Source: an uncultured Eubacteriales bacterium (GTDB lineage: Bacteria; Bacillota_A; Clostridia; Christensenellales; Aristaeellaceae). Taken from it: DNA of 6,350 bases. The position numbers and the translations under genes are program-made. The notes below the pieces were generated by a model. That model was not told the origin of the DNA. It saw nothing but the letters and a program-made list of their open reading frames with translations, and did no database searches. The DNA lies in contig CACXEB010000266.1 in assembly GCA_902766515.1 (NCBI GenBank), positions 1-6,350 of the forward strand, read 5' to 3'. Positions 1-6,337 of this stretch are shown piece after piece. Numbering within the stretch: the stretch's first letter is position 1; every line of letters starts with the position of its first letter.

Positions 1-38
1 ATCATCATCTCATCGTGAGGAGGCACTTTGCTCAATGA
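1..38 (+). other. Ribosome binding site of the first gene, possibly overlapping the end of an upstream gene
   Basis: A strong Shine-Dalgarno sequence, TGAGGAGG, lies at 16-23, 11 bases before the ATG at 35. A second in-frame ATG at 41 is farther away. Two frames end here in ways that could be the tail of an upstream gene: one stops at TGA 16-18, the other at TGA 36-38, which overlaps the start codon as ATGA. The third frame, that of the ATPase itself, has no stop back to base 1, so a longer N-terminus cannot be excluded, though the ribosome binding site argues for a start at 35. The window is too short here to decide whether an upstream gene exists. Confidence 0.4.
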
Positions 39-1384
39 CAATGAGAATTGTGTATTCAATCGGACTCATCCTGCTGGACGCAGCCCCATCGATTGAGCAG
101 ACCGTGATTGCGGTGCTCTTCCTGATCGGGCTCTGGGGCGTCTTCAGGAAATGCGGCGTCAAGGGCTGGTGGGCTTTCGTACCCGTGGTACGCTTCTACA
201 AGCTGGGCCAGTGCGCCGGGCGCGAAATGGAAGGCCGGGTCCTGGCCGTCACCAACGCGATCTCCAACTACTTTTCCTTCGCGATGCTGTTTACGAAGGA
301 CGGGACCACCCTGGACATCTTTTTTGATGTCGTCGGCATCATCGCCGGCATCATCGAATGGATCTACCTGCTCCGCGTCGCCCTCGGCCTGACCGAGGTG
401 TTCGACCAGAAGCGCTGGTGGATCATCCTCTGGGCTGTCAATCTGTTTTCCTTCATCCCGCCGCTGCTTTGGGGCTTCCATCCCAAGTACCGTGCGCTGT
501 GGCAGGTCTCCGAGATGAAGAACGACGCGGCCAGCTTCTTTTCCGGTTCGAAGGCCGCCGTGCTGGACCAGGGCCTGACCGTCAACCTGGAGGAACGGAC
601 CGCCACGGAGTTCTTTAAAAAGAAATACCTCCTGCGCGATATCCATATGTACATCCAGCCCGGGCACATGGTGCTGCTGCTGGGCGGCAGCGGCGCGGGC
701 AAGACGACCTACCTAAACGCCGTGAACGGCTACGAAAAGGCGAAGGCCGAAGTCGTCCTGAACGGCCGGAACATGTACAAGAACTACAAGCAGATGCAGT
801 ACGACATCGGTTTTGTCCCCCAGCAGGACCTGATGCGCGGATCGGACGGCGTCTTCCGTACCCTGATGGATGCGGCCGCGATGCGGCTGCCCAAGACCTT
901 CACCAAAGCCGAGCGTGAGGCCCGGGTCAATGAGGTCATGGATATTTTCGGCCTCACGCCGGTGAAGAACAACCTGGTTTCGAAGCTCTCCGGCGGCCAG
1001 CGCAAGCGCCTTTCGATCGCGATGGAGTTCATCTCCAATCCCTCGCTGTTCATCCTGGATGAGCCGGACAGCGGCCTGGACGGCGTCATGGCCCGCGAGC
1101 TGTTCCAACAGCTCCGCCTCATTGCCGACCAGGGCAAGATCATCATCGTCATCACGCATACGCCGGACCGCGTCATCGACCTGTTTGACGACGTGATCGT
1201 CCTTGCCAAGGACAGCAACCGCACCGGCCGCCTCGCCTTCTTCGGCTCCATTGAGGAGGCCCGGAGCTTCTTCGGCAAGGAGCATATGGAGGAGATCGTC
1301 AAATCCATCAACCGGACCGAAGAGGGCGGCGAAGGCCGCGCGGACGAATTCATCGTGAAATACGCGGAGGTGCAGCATGGCTGA
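35..1384 (+). CDS. ABCG-type ABC transporter ATP-binding protein with N-terminal DUF5684-like membrane domain
   Basis: This 449-residue protein is the ATPase subunit of an ABC transporter at the cytoplasmic membrane and should hydrolyse ATP to drive the permease encoded next. Residues 1-156 are a membrane domain with about four hydrophobic segments (near 20-37, 69-86, 95-118, 128-148). The pattern KGWWAFVPVVRFYKLG at 43-58 and the closing RWWIILW...PPLLWGF resemble DUF5684-type membrane proteins; that match is from memory. Residues from about 177 onward are a complete nucleotide-binding domain: Walker A GGSGAGKT 217-224, Q-loop VPQQD (Q263), signature LSGGQRKR 318-325, Walker B LFILDE (D342, E343), D-loop SGLD 346-349 and H-loop H375. 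All catalytic residues are present. The order and spacing, and the wording around the Q-loop and signature, fit the ABCG (White/EPD) subfamily. The last 8 bases overlap the permease gene, so the two are co-translated. The substrate cannot be read from the sequence. Confidence 0.93.
   Translation: MTMRIVYSIGLILLDAAPSIEQTVIAVLFLIGLWGVFRKCGVKGWWAFVPVVRFYKLGQCAGREMEGRVLAVTNAISNYFSFAMLFTKDGTTLDIFFDVVGIIAGIIEWIYLLRVALGLTEVFDQKRWWIILWAVNLFSFIPPLLWGFHPKYRALWQVSEMKNDAASFFSGSKAAVLDQGLTVNLEERTATEFFKKKYLLRDIHMYIQPGHMVLLLGGSGAGKTTYLNAVNGYEKAKAEVVLNGRNMYKNYKQMQYDIGFVPQQDLMRGSDGVFRTLMDAAAMRLPKTFTKAEREARVNEVMDIFGLTPVKNNLVSKLSGGQRKRLSIAMEFISNPSLFILDEPDSGLDGVMARELFQQLRLIADQGKIIIVITHTPDRVIDLFDDVIVLAKDSNRTGRLAFFGSIEEARSFFGKEHMEEIVKSINRTEEGGEGRADEFIVKYAEVQHG
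1366..1370 (+). promoter_or_regulatory. Ribosome binding site of the permease gene
   Basis: GGAGG lies inside the end of the ATPase gene, six bases before the ATG at 1377. It fixes the permease start and, with the 8-base gene overlap (1377-1384), indicates translational coupling and balanced production of the two subunits. Confidence 0.8.
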
Positions 1385-2849
1385 GCAGAATATGAACGCT
1401 ACCCCTCGTGTCCGGAGGATCCGGCACAGGGGACGCAGCAGTCAGATCGGGATCTACCTGGGCAAGCAGCTGCGCTTCTTCATCAATGAAAACGACTGGA
1501 AAGTGCTGCCGATGGCGGCGATCATCGCCGCGCTGGTATCGATGGTGATCCGCAAGCGTTTCTTCATTAATATGGAAGGGGCGCTGATCAGCAGTTTCTC
1601 CCTGACCTGCGTCTGCATCTGGAACGGCTGCTTCAATTCCATCCAGTCGGTGTGCCGCGAGCGCGCCATCATCAAGCGCGAGCACCGGTCCGGACTGCAT
1701 ATTACTTCCTATATATTTGCGCACATGATCTACCAGTTCTTCCTCTGTGCGCTGCAGACCGGCATCAGCCTGTACGTCATGCAGATGGCCGGCATCCAGT
1801 TCCCCGATAAGGGCTTCATGACCGACTGGATGATCCTGGACATCGGCATCTCCATGCTGCTGATCACCTACGCGTCGGACATGATGAGCCTCTTCCTCTC
1901 CAGTATATCGCACACCACCACCGGCGCCATGACCCTGATGCCGTTCGTGCTGATCTTCCAGCTGGTGTTCTCCGGCGGCATCATCCCCCTGCCGGCCTGG
2001 AGCCAGGCGCTGTCCAATTACACAATTTCCAGCTATGGCATCCACGTGCTGACCGCGCAGTCCGGCTATAACGACCTGCCCATGGTCACCGGCTGGAACA
2101 CGCTGGAAGGCATGAAGAATACCAAAATCGGCGGTACCGTCACCGTGGGCCAGGTCATCGACCTGTTCGACAGCGACGCGGTCGAAAAGCGCCGCGATAT
2201 GGAAATCATCAAATCCTATACGGTCGGCGAGGTCGCGGAGATCCTGAGCAGCGCCGATGAAGCGCTCCAGCTCAGGGCCAGGGAGATCACCACGCCCACG
2301 ACGGCCCGCCAGATGATCACCACCGTGCTGGAAAACGCCGCTTTCCAGCAACTCCGGGACAAGGAGATCATCCCCGCTAGCGACGGCTCCCCCGCCATCA
2401 CGCTGGGCGTTATCCTGACCGACCTGATGCAGAATGAGCAAGCCCAGGAGCTGCTGGATCACAAGATCGGCACCACCATCACCGTCGGCCAGGTGCTGGA
2501 AGCGCTGCATGCGGACGAGCTGGTGGCGGCATCCAGCGGCGAAAAGCTGAACGAGCCGGTGACCCTGGGCAGTATCGCGGACTTCCTGACCGACAACACC
2601 GCCCTGAAGAAATACCGCGACAGGACAATCACCGTCGAAACCACCATCGGCGACCTGTTTGACCTGTTCGGCGAAGAGGAAGTCAAGCGCATCGTCGAGG
2701 AGAAGACCGCGCAGGCCGCCTACAAGGCGGAATACGACCTCTCCGTGAAAAACATCGTCAACAACTGGCTCATCCTGGGACTCTTTACGCTGTTCTTCGC
2801 CATCATCTCCATCATTGCGCTCGAATTCATCGACAAGGACAAGCGCTGA
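1377..2849 (+). CDS. ABC-2/ABCG-type transporter permease with a large repeat-bearing extracytoplasmic loop
   Basis: This 490-residue membrane protein is the probable permease partner of the upstream ATPase. It has a basic cytoplasmic N-terminus (1-42) and then helices near 43-58, 68-92, 111-137, 151-177, 184-206 and 460-482, the six-helix layout of ABC-2 permeases. The segment after helix 2, RERAIIKREHRSGLHITSYI (94-113), matches the ABCG coupling-helix region, and the SGGIIPLPAW stretch with the following SNYTISSYGIHVL (213-225) is typical of the end of helix 5 and the start of external loop 3. In ordinary ABCG proteins that loop is some tens of residues long; here it spans roughly 206-459, about 250 residues, and most of it is a tandem array of degenerate 26-27-residue units described separately. 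Helix 6 (NNWLILGLFTLFFAIISIIAL) and a short charged tail close the protein. No frameshift is apparent. Export rather than import is inferred from the family. Confidence 0.88.
   Translation: MAEQNMNATPRVRRIRHRGRSSQIGIYLGKQLRFFINENDWKVLPMAAIIAALVSMVIRKRFFINMEGALISSFSLTCVCIWNGCFNSIQSVCRERAIIKREHRSGLHITSYIFAHMIYQFFLCALQTGISLYVMQMAGIQFPDKGFMTDWMILDIGISMLLITYASDMMSLFLSSISHTTTGAMTLMPFVLIFQLVFSGGIIPLPAWSQALSNYTISSYGIHVLTAQSGYNDLPMVTGWNTLEGMKNTKIGGTVTVGQVIDLFDSDAVEKRRDMEIIKSYTVGEVAEILSSADEALQLRAREITTPTTARQMITTVLENAAFQQLRDKEIIPASDGSPAITLGVILTDLMQNEQAQELLDHKIGTTITVGQVLEALHADELVAASSGEKLNEPVTLGSIADFLTDNTALKKYRDRTITVETTIGDLFDLFGEEEVKRIVEEKTAQAAYKAEYDLSVKNIVNNWLILGLFTLFFAIISIIALEFIDKDKR
2133..2717 (+). repeat. 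Seven degenerate 26-27-residue protein repeats in the permease external loop
   Basis: Residues 253-447 of the permease read as tandem units with the core T-[VLI]-G-x-[VIL]-x-[DET]-[LIF]-[LFM], followed by a charged, Ala-containing helix that mostly ends in R/D/K-x-[IL]. Core examples are TVTVGQVIDLF (254), YTVGEVAEIL (281), AITLGVILTDLM (340), TITVGQVLEAL (367), PVTLGSIADFL (394) and TTIGDLFDLF (422). The core Gly residues fall at 258, 284, 344, 371, 398 and 425, giving spacings of 26, 60, 27, 27 and 27. A seventh, decayed unit fits in the 60-residue gap, where TTARQMITTVL (308) has Ala at the Gly position. The units are visible in the protein but poorly conserved as DNA, so the array is old. 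The function is unknown; I do not recognise a named family. Confidence 0.75.
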
Positions 2850-2903
2850 CTGTCCATAAACCCGCTTTACGGCTCCGTTTGTAACATTTTTGAAATAATT
2901 CCA

Positions 2904-2932
2904 TTGACTTTATTACAGCTTCGTCATATAAT
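2904..2932 (+). promoter_or_regulatory. SigA-type promoter of the SH3-domain protein gene
   Basis: TTGACT (2904-2909) and a perfect TATAAT (2927-2932) are separated by 17 bp. The region around it (about 2880-2990) is strikingly A+T rich compared with the genes on both sides. Transcription should start close to 2939, leaving an untranslated leader of about 65 bases. The bases between the permease stop and this promoter (2850-2903) show no convincing terminator. Confidence 0.85.
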
Positions 2933-2937
2933 TACTT

Positions 2938-2972
2938 TGTTAAAGTCTGTTGATTTCAAACAGGCTTTAACA
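2938..2972 (+). promoter_or_regulatory. Inverted repeat / 5' leader hairpin at the predicted transcription start
   Basis: TGTTAAAGTCTGTT (2938-2951) pairs with AACAGGCTTTAACA (2959-2972) around a 7-base loop. In RNA this gives 14 bp with one G-U pair. No T-run follows, so it is not an intrinsic terminator. It begins within a base or two of the predicted transcription start. It could be a 5' stabilising hairpin on the mRNA or, as DNA, an operator for a dimeric regulator; the sequence does not decide between these. Confidence 0.6.
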
Positions 2973-2991
2973 GTATAGTTTATGGATAATC

Positions 2992-2996
2992 GAGGT
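2992..2996 (+). promoter_or_regulatory. Ribosome binding site deciding the start at 3004
   Basis: GAGGT lies seven bases before the ATG at 3004. An in-frame GTG at 2995 overlaps this site and so cannot be served by it, which makes 3004 the better start. The signal peptide starting at 3004 (MRTSHHPVERR, then a hydrophobic core) is also complete. Confidence 0.75.
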
Positions 2997-3003
2997 GCTG
3001 CTC

Positions 3004-6000
3004 ATGCGTACGTCCCATCACCCGGTGGAAAGGCGGCTTCAGGCGCTGCTGCTCGTCGTGATGCTCCTGCTCACATCCCTGCCCGTTGCCGGCGCCGAGG
3101 ATACGACGATCTACGGCTGCGTGACCGCCGACCAGGTCCGCCTCAGGCAAAACGCCAGCAAAACCGCATCCTACTGGGAATACCTGCCGAAAGGGTGGGT
3201 CATGACGATCCTGGGGACCACGACCGCTTCGGGGACCCTTTGGTACCATGTCCAGGGCAACCTGCCCAGCGCGCTGAACAGCACCTACGTCGGCTATATC
3301 CAGGGCGATTTCTTCCGGCCTTTGACCATGGACGAAACGGCCGCCTGGCTGTACAACCCGACGCAGGGGACGATCGCCGGACAGCCGCTGAACGCTGACA
3401 ATGAGGAAGCCGACGTCGAACCCGAACCGGCGCCCGTGCTGGTCAGCGCCGGCGGCTGGATGATGACGACCACCAGCGGCGTCAACCTGCGCACCGCGCC
3501 CGAAGCCGGCGCGGACAGCCTGGCCGTCCTGCCCACCGGCGCCATGCTGGCGGTCAACGGCTATGTCAGCGGCTGGTACTACGTCGGATACGGCGAGCTG
3601 TACGGCTATGTATCCACCTCCTTCGTCCGCGCCCCATCGGCTGACGAGCTGAACGCCTACCTGAACGGCGTCCCCTATGAACCGGAACAGGAAGAGGAAC
3701 CCATCGCGAACGCCGCTTCCGTGCAGGCGCGGGGCAGCACCGCGGTCGTGTACACCGAAAACGGCGAAACCGTCAGCATGCGCGAGCTGCCGTACCGGAC
3801 CGCGACGGTCCTGCGCTACCTGCCCAACGGCACCGAGGTGACCGTCACCGAAACCAGCGGCGACTGGTCTCTGGTCATTGTGGACCTGACCGCCGGCTAC
3901 GTCCTTTCGGAATACCTGCTGCCTGTCGCGGTGACGCCGGACGAGCCTGACGCCGCCTACGGCTCTGCCAACGCGGTCATCCGTAGCAACTTCATGGCGA
4001 AGGTCAACGTCGGCAGCGGCACCCTGCCCCTGCTCAAATCGGCCTCCGCGACCTCGGACCACGTGAAATCGATCCCCAACCAGGGCCTGCTCTATATCAT
4101 TGAAGCCGGCTCCATCTGGAGCAAGACCATCTACGCCGGCCAGACCGGTTATGTGGAGACCGCGCTGCTGAACTTCTCCAACTACGGCACGGATCCCGCG
4201 CCCTATGTCATCGTCACCAGCCAGAAGCGCGTCAACATCCGCAAAAACGCCCGGACGAACGCCGGGGTCATCGACCATGTGACGCACGACGAGATCCTGC
4301 CCCTCTGGGCAAGCCCCTGGACCACGGACGGCTATACCTGGTATCCCGTGACCGTCGGCAAGATCAACGCCTACATCCGCGGCGACACCTGCCGGCTGAT
4401 GACCCAGGCGGAATACAATGCCGCGATTTCCGGCGGCGAACCCGCGCCTGCGCCGACCGCCACGCCCGGACCCGCGATGTCCACGGTGTTTGAAAGCCTT
4501 TCGCGCGCGCTGAACGTCCGCGCCGCCGCGACCACGTCCTCCAAATCCCTCGGCAAGCTGACCATGAAGCAGCGCATGAATTTCACCGGCACCACCACCG
4601 TCAACGGCGAACTGTGGTACAAGGTGGTCTATAACGGCACCAACGCTTTCGTGATGGGCAAGTTCGTCCGCGTCCTGACGCAGGAAGAAGCGGGCGGCGC
4701 CGGCAAAACCACCCCGACGCCCGCCCCGACCGTCACGCCGGCAATCATCCCCTCCGGGCTCAGCGAGATCGCCTATACGGTCAAGAACAACATCTACGTC
4801 CGCAAAGAAAACACCATGAAGTCCAGCAGCCTGACCAAGATCCGTCAGGGCGGCAGCTACATGGTCTGGACCGGCGAGGTGCTGGCTGACAAGAACGGCG
4901 AAAACTACACCTGGTATCATATCGAGTACCAGGATCTGAAGGGCTGGATCCGCGGCGACCTGATCCATGTGATGACCCAGGCCGAATGGCAGGAGACCTT
5001 CGGTACCCCGACACCCACGCTTCCCCCCGTGGTAACCCCCGTCCCCACGCCGGTGCCGACCGCGACCCCGCGTCCCGGCTCCGCTGACCTGACGGACGTC
5101 GCCTATACGGTGAAGAACAACATCTTCGTCCGCAAGGAAAACACCATGAAGTCCACCAGCCTGACCAAGATCTACACGGCGCACACGTACGTGACCGTGC
5201 TGGGCGACATCCTGGCGGACAAGAACGGTGAAAACTATATCTGGTACCACATCCGCTACAACAATCGCGTCGGCTGGATCCGCGGCGACCTCATCCATGT
5301 GATGACCAACGCGGAATGGCAGGAGGAGTTCGGTCCTCAGACGACCCCGACTCCCGTCCCCACGGCAACGCCCACCCCGCCTCCCGGCGGCGGCGACGAA
5401 CCGCTCGGCCCCTATGTCGCCTATGAAAGCCTGCGGTACGGCTCGACCGGTTCCGCGGTGACCCGGCTGCAGCAGGTGCTGTTCGAGCAGGGCTACCTGG
5501 ATGCCGCCAGCGTGACGGGCACCTATACCGACGCGACGCGCAAGGCTGTGCGGACCTTCCAGGCGGACCAGGGCCTGACCGTGGACGGCGTCGCCGGCCA
5601 GCTGACACAGGCCGCGCTGTTCAGGACGGTCGCCTATGACACCACCCTGTACCCCGTGGAGAAGGTCACTTGGGCGGACGCCAACAAGATCTGGGCACGC
5701 GGCACCGTTGCCGTCATCACGGACGTGTACACCGGCCTCTCCTTTGCCGCCAAGCGCTACGCGGGCGGCCTGCACGCGGACGTCGAGCCGCTGACCTCCG
5801 CCGATACCGCGATCATGTGCCAGATCTACGGCGTCAATGAATCGCAGGAGATCGCCGAAAAGAACCTCTACCAGCGCCGGCCGCTCTGGGTGACCATCTC
5901 CGGCCGCAGCCTGGCAGGCTCCATGTACGGCGTCCCCCACAATCCCGAAGGGGATACCCTGCCGGACAACGACTACACCGGACAGTTCTGCGTCCACTTC

Positions 6001-6093
6001 GTGGGCAGCAAGGTCCACAAGACGCAGACCGTCGACGACGCGCACCAGCAGGCCATCAACTACGCCTACAACAACGCGCCGATCAAGAAGTAA
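3004..6093 (+). CDS. Secreted cell-wall protein: eight SH3-like domains, peptidoglycan-binding domain and conserved C-terminal domain
   Basis: This 1029-residue protein probably binds, and perhaps modifies, the cell wall. A signal peptide covers 1-31 (basic start, core LLLVVMLLL, cleavage after VAGA). There is no lipobox and no sortase motif. Eight bacterial SH3-like domains follow, near 34-107, 152-211, 245-308, 324-391, 401-471, 492-562, 589-667 and 699-777; most show the [VI]N[LIV]R or [IV]xVRxE strand and a closing G-[YW]-[IV] motif. Domains 3 and 4 are the most divergent. Acidic linkers separate the first three domains; Pro/Thr-rich linkers (480-491, 569-579, 668-691, 780-794) separate the later ones. 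Residues 810-873 are a PG_binding_1 domain (LRYGSTGSAVTRLQQVL, then AVRTFQADQGLTVDGVAG). Residues 885-1029 form a conserved domain often found in Firmicutes wall proteins, with HADVEP (924-929), H979, GQFCVHF (993-999), H1005 and HQ (1014-1015). Its activity is unknown to me. The gene is monocistronic, with its own promoter and terminator. Confidence 0.9.
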   Translation: MRTSHHPVERRLQALLLVVMLLLTSLPVAGAEDTTIYGCVTADQVRLRQNASKTASYWEYLPKGWVMTILGTTTASGTLWYHVQGNLPSALNSTYVGYIQGDFFRPLTMDETAAWLYNPTQGTIAGQPLNADNEEADVEPEPAPVLVSAGGWMMTTTSGVNLRTAPEAGADSLAVLPTGAMLAVNGYVSGWYYVGYGELYGYVSTSFVRAPSADELNAYLNGVPYEPEQEEEPIANAASVQARGSTAVVYTENGETVSMRELPYRTATVLRYLPNGTEVTVTETSGDWSLVIVDLTAGYVLSEYLLPVAVTPDEPDAAYGSANAVIRSNFMAKVNVGSGTLPLLKSASATSDHVKSIPNQGLLYIIEAGSIWSKTIYAGQTGYVETALLNFSNYGTDPAPYVIVTSQKRVNIRKNARTNAGVIDHVTHDEILPLWASPWTTDGYTWYPVTVGKINAYIRGDTCRLMTQAEYNAAISGGEPAPAPTATPGPAMSTVFESLSRALNVRAAATTSSKSLGKLTMKQRMNFTGTTTVNGELWYKVVYNGTNAFVMGKFVRVLTQEEAGGAGKTTPTPAPTVTPAIIPSGLSEIAYTVKNNIYVRKENTMKSSSLTKIRQGGSYMVWTGEVLADKNGENYTWYHIEYQDLKGWIRGDLIHVMTQAEWQETFGTPTPTLPPVVTPVPTPVPTATPRPGSADLTDVAYTVKNNIFVRKENTMKSTSLTKIYTAHTYVTVLGDILADKNGENYIWYHIRYNNRVGWIRGDLIHVMTNAEWQEEFGPQTTPTPVPTATPTPPPGGGDEPLGPYVAYESLRYGSTGSAVTRLQQVLFEQGYLDAASVTGTYTDATRKAVRTFQADQGLTVDGVAGQLTQAALFRTVAYDTTLYPVEKVTWADANKIWARGTVAVITDVYTGLSFAAKRYAGGLHADVEPLTSADTAIMCQIYGVNESQEIAEKNLYQRRPLWVTISGRSLAGSMYGVPHNPEGDTLPDNDYTGQFCVHFVGSKVHKTQTVDDAHQQAINYAYNNAPIKK
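4768..5334 (+). repeat. Direct duplication of an SH3 domain (domains 7 and 8)
   Basis: Two 237-bp segments, 4768-5004 and 5098-5334, encode SH3 domains of equal length (79 residues) that match at about 57 of 79 positions by hand alignment, with no gaps. The period is 330 bp, including a Pro/Thr linker. Identity is highest at the start (AYTVKNNI-[YF]-VRKENTMKS), the middle (LADKNGENY) and the end (GWIRGDLIHVMT), and lowest near residues 26-38 and 53-58 of the unit. This is a fairly recent internal duplication compared with the other six domains. Confidence 0.9.
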
Positions 6094-6114
6094 TCCCCAC
6101 GGCTGAAATCCACA

Positions 6115-6150
6115 GGAGCCGCCGGTTCGCCCGGCGGTTCCCGTCTTTTT
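6115..6150 (+). terminator. Rho-independent terminator of the SH3-domain protein gene
   Basis: GGAGCCGCCGG (6115-6125) pairs with CCGGCGGTTCC (6131-6141) around the loop TTCGC. This gives an 11-bp stem with one G-U pair. A run of five T follows at 6146-6150, four bases after the stem. It lies 21 bases after the stop codon. The GC-rich spacer beyond it (6151-6224) shows no further supported feature. Confidence 0.85.
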
Positions 6151-6224
6151 GGCCGGCAGCGGCCGCCAGGACCGTCAGGCGGCAGGGGCAAACAGTCAAC
6201 TGGCGCAGAACTCCGAAAAATCTC

Positions 6225-6253
6225 TTGACAAAGAGCGGGAAAATGTCTACAAT
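6225..6253 (+). promoter_or_regulatory. SigA-type promoter of the tRNA-Gly gene
   Basis: A perfect TTGACA (6225-6230) and TACAAT (6248-6253) are separated by 17 bp. Transcription should start near 6260, only about four bases before the mature tRNA, so very little 5' leader would need removal by RNase P. Confidence 0.85.
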
Positions 6254-6263
6254 ATACCTGTGT

Positions 6264-6337
6264 GCGGGTGTAGCTCAATGGCAGAGCTCCAGCTTCCCAA
6301 GCTGGCTACGTGGGTTCGATTCCCATCACCCGCTCCA
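6264..6337 (+). tRNA. tRNA-Gly, anticodon CCC
   Basis: The 74-base gene folds as a standard cloverleaf: acceptor GCGGGTG with CACCCGC, D-stem GCTC/GAGC, anticodon stem CCAGC/GCTGG with loop TTCCCAA, and T-arm GTGGG-TTCGATT-CCCAT with one G-U pair. The anticodon CCC reads the glycine codon GGG. The discriminator base T and an encoded CCA end (6335-6337) agree with bacterial tRNA-Gly. A dedicated CCC isoacceptor suits a GC-rich genome. Only 13 bases follow, so its terminator or any further tRNA in the cluster lies outside the window. Confidence 0.97.

Noticed and set aside
1350..2510. A 386-codon minus-strand open reading frame opposite the permease.
   Set aside because: It has the same low-complexity composition and covers a well-supported membrane protein gene on the plus strand. 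No ribosome binding site or family motif was seen.
2850..2892. Possible terminator after the permease gene (weak ACGG/CCGT and TTAC/GTAA pairings followed by a T-run).
   Set aside because: The possible stems are only 3-4 bp, and the loop of the better one is too small. It is not strong enough to call.
2995..2997. GTG as the start codon of the wall-protein gene.
   Set aside because: It overlaps the Shine-Dalgarno sequence; the ATG at 3004 has ideal spacing.
2982..3398. An open reading frame of 138 codons starting at the ATG at 2982.
   Set aside because: It is in a different frame from the wall-protein gene, lacks a ribosome binding site at a useful distance and encodes a Pro/Arg/Gly-rich sequence with no signal peptide.
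4378..5289. Three RGD tripeptides (from residues 459, 650 and 760) as possible integrin-binding motifs.
   Set aside because: They sit at the conserved closing turn of SH3 domains (G-W-I-R-G-D-L), where similar residues occur for structural reasons. The triplet alone is weak evidence for adhesion.
2980..6045. A 1021-codon open reading frame on the minus strand, opposite the wall-protein gene.
   Set aside because: Its predicted product is low-complexity, rich in Gly, Arg, His, Val and Asp, with no recognisable domain or signal. The plus strand encodes clear SH3 and PG-binding domains with promoter, ribosome binding site and terminator. GC-rich genes commonly leave the opposite strand free of stops.
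6162..6183. GCCGCC/GGCGGC inverted repeat after the terminator.
   Set aside because: It is a short stem with a 10-base loop in GC-rich DNA and has no T-run. It is likely chance.
6222..6235. CTCTT/AAGAG inverted repeat over the -35 box of the tRNA promoter.
   Set aside because: A 5-bp palindrome is expected by chance and largely follows from the TTGACA box itself.
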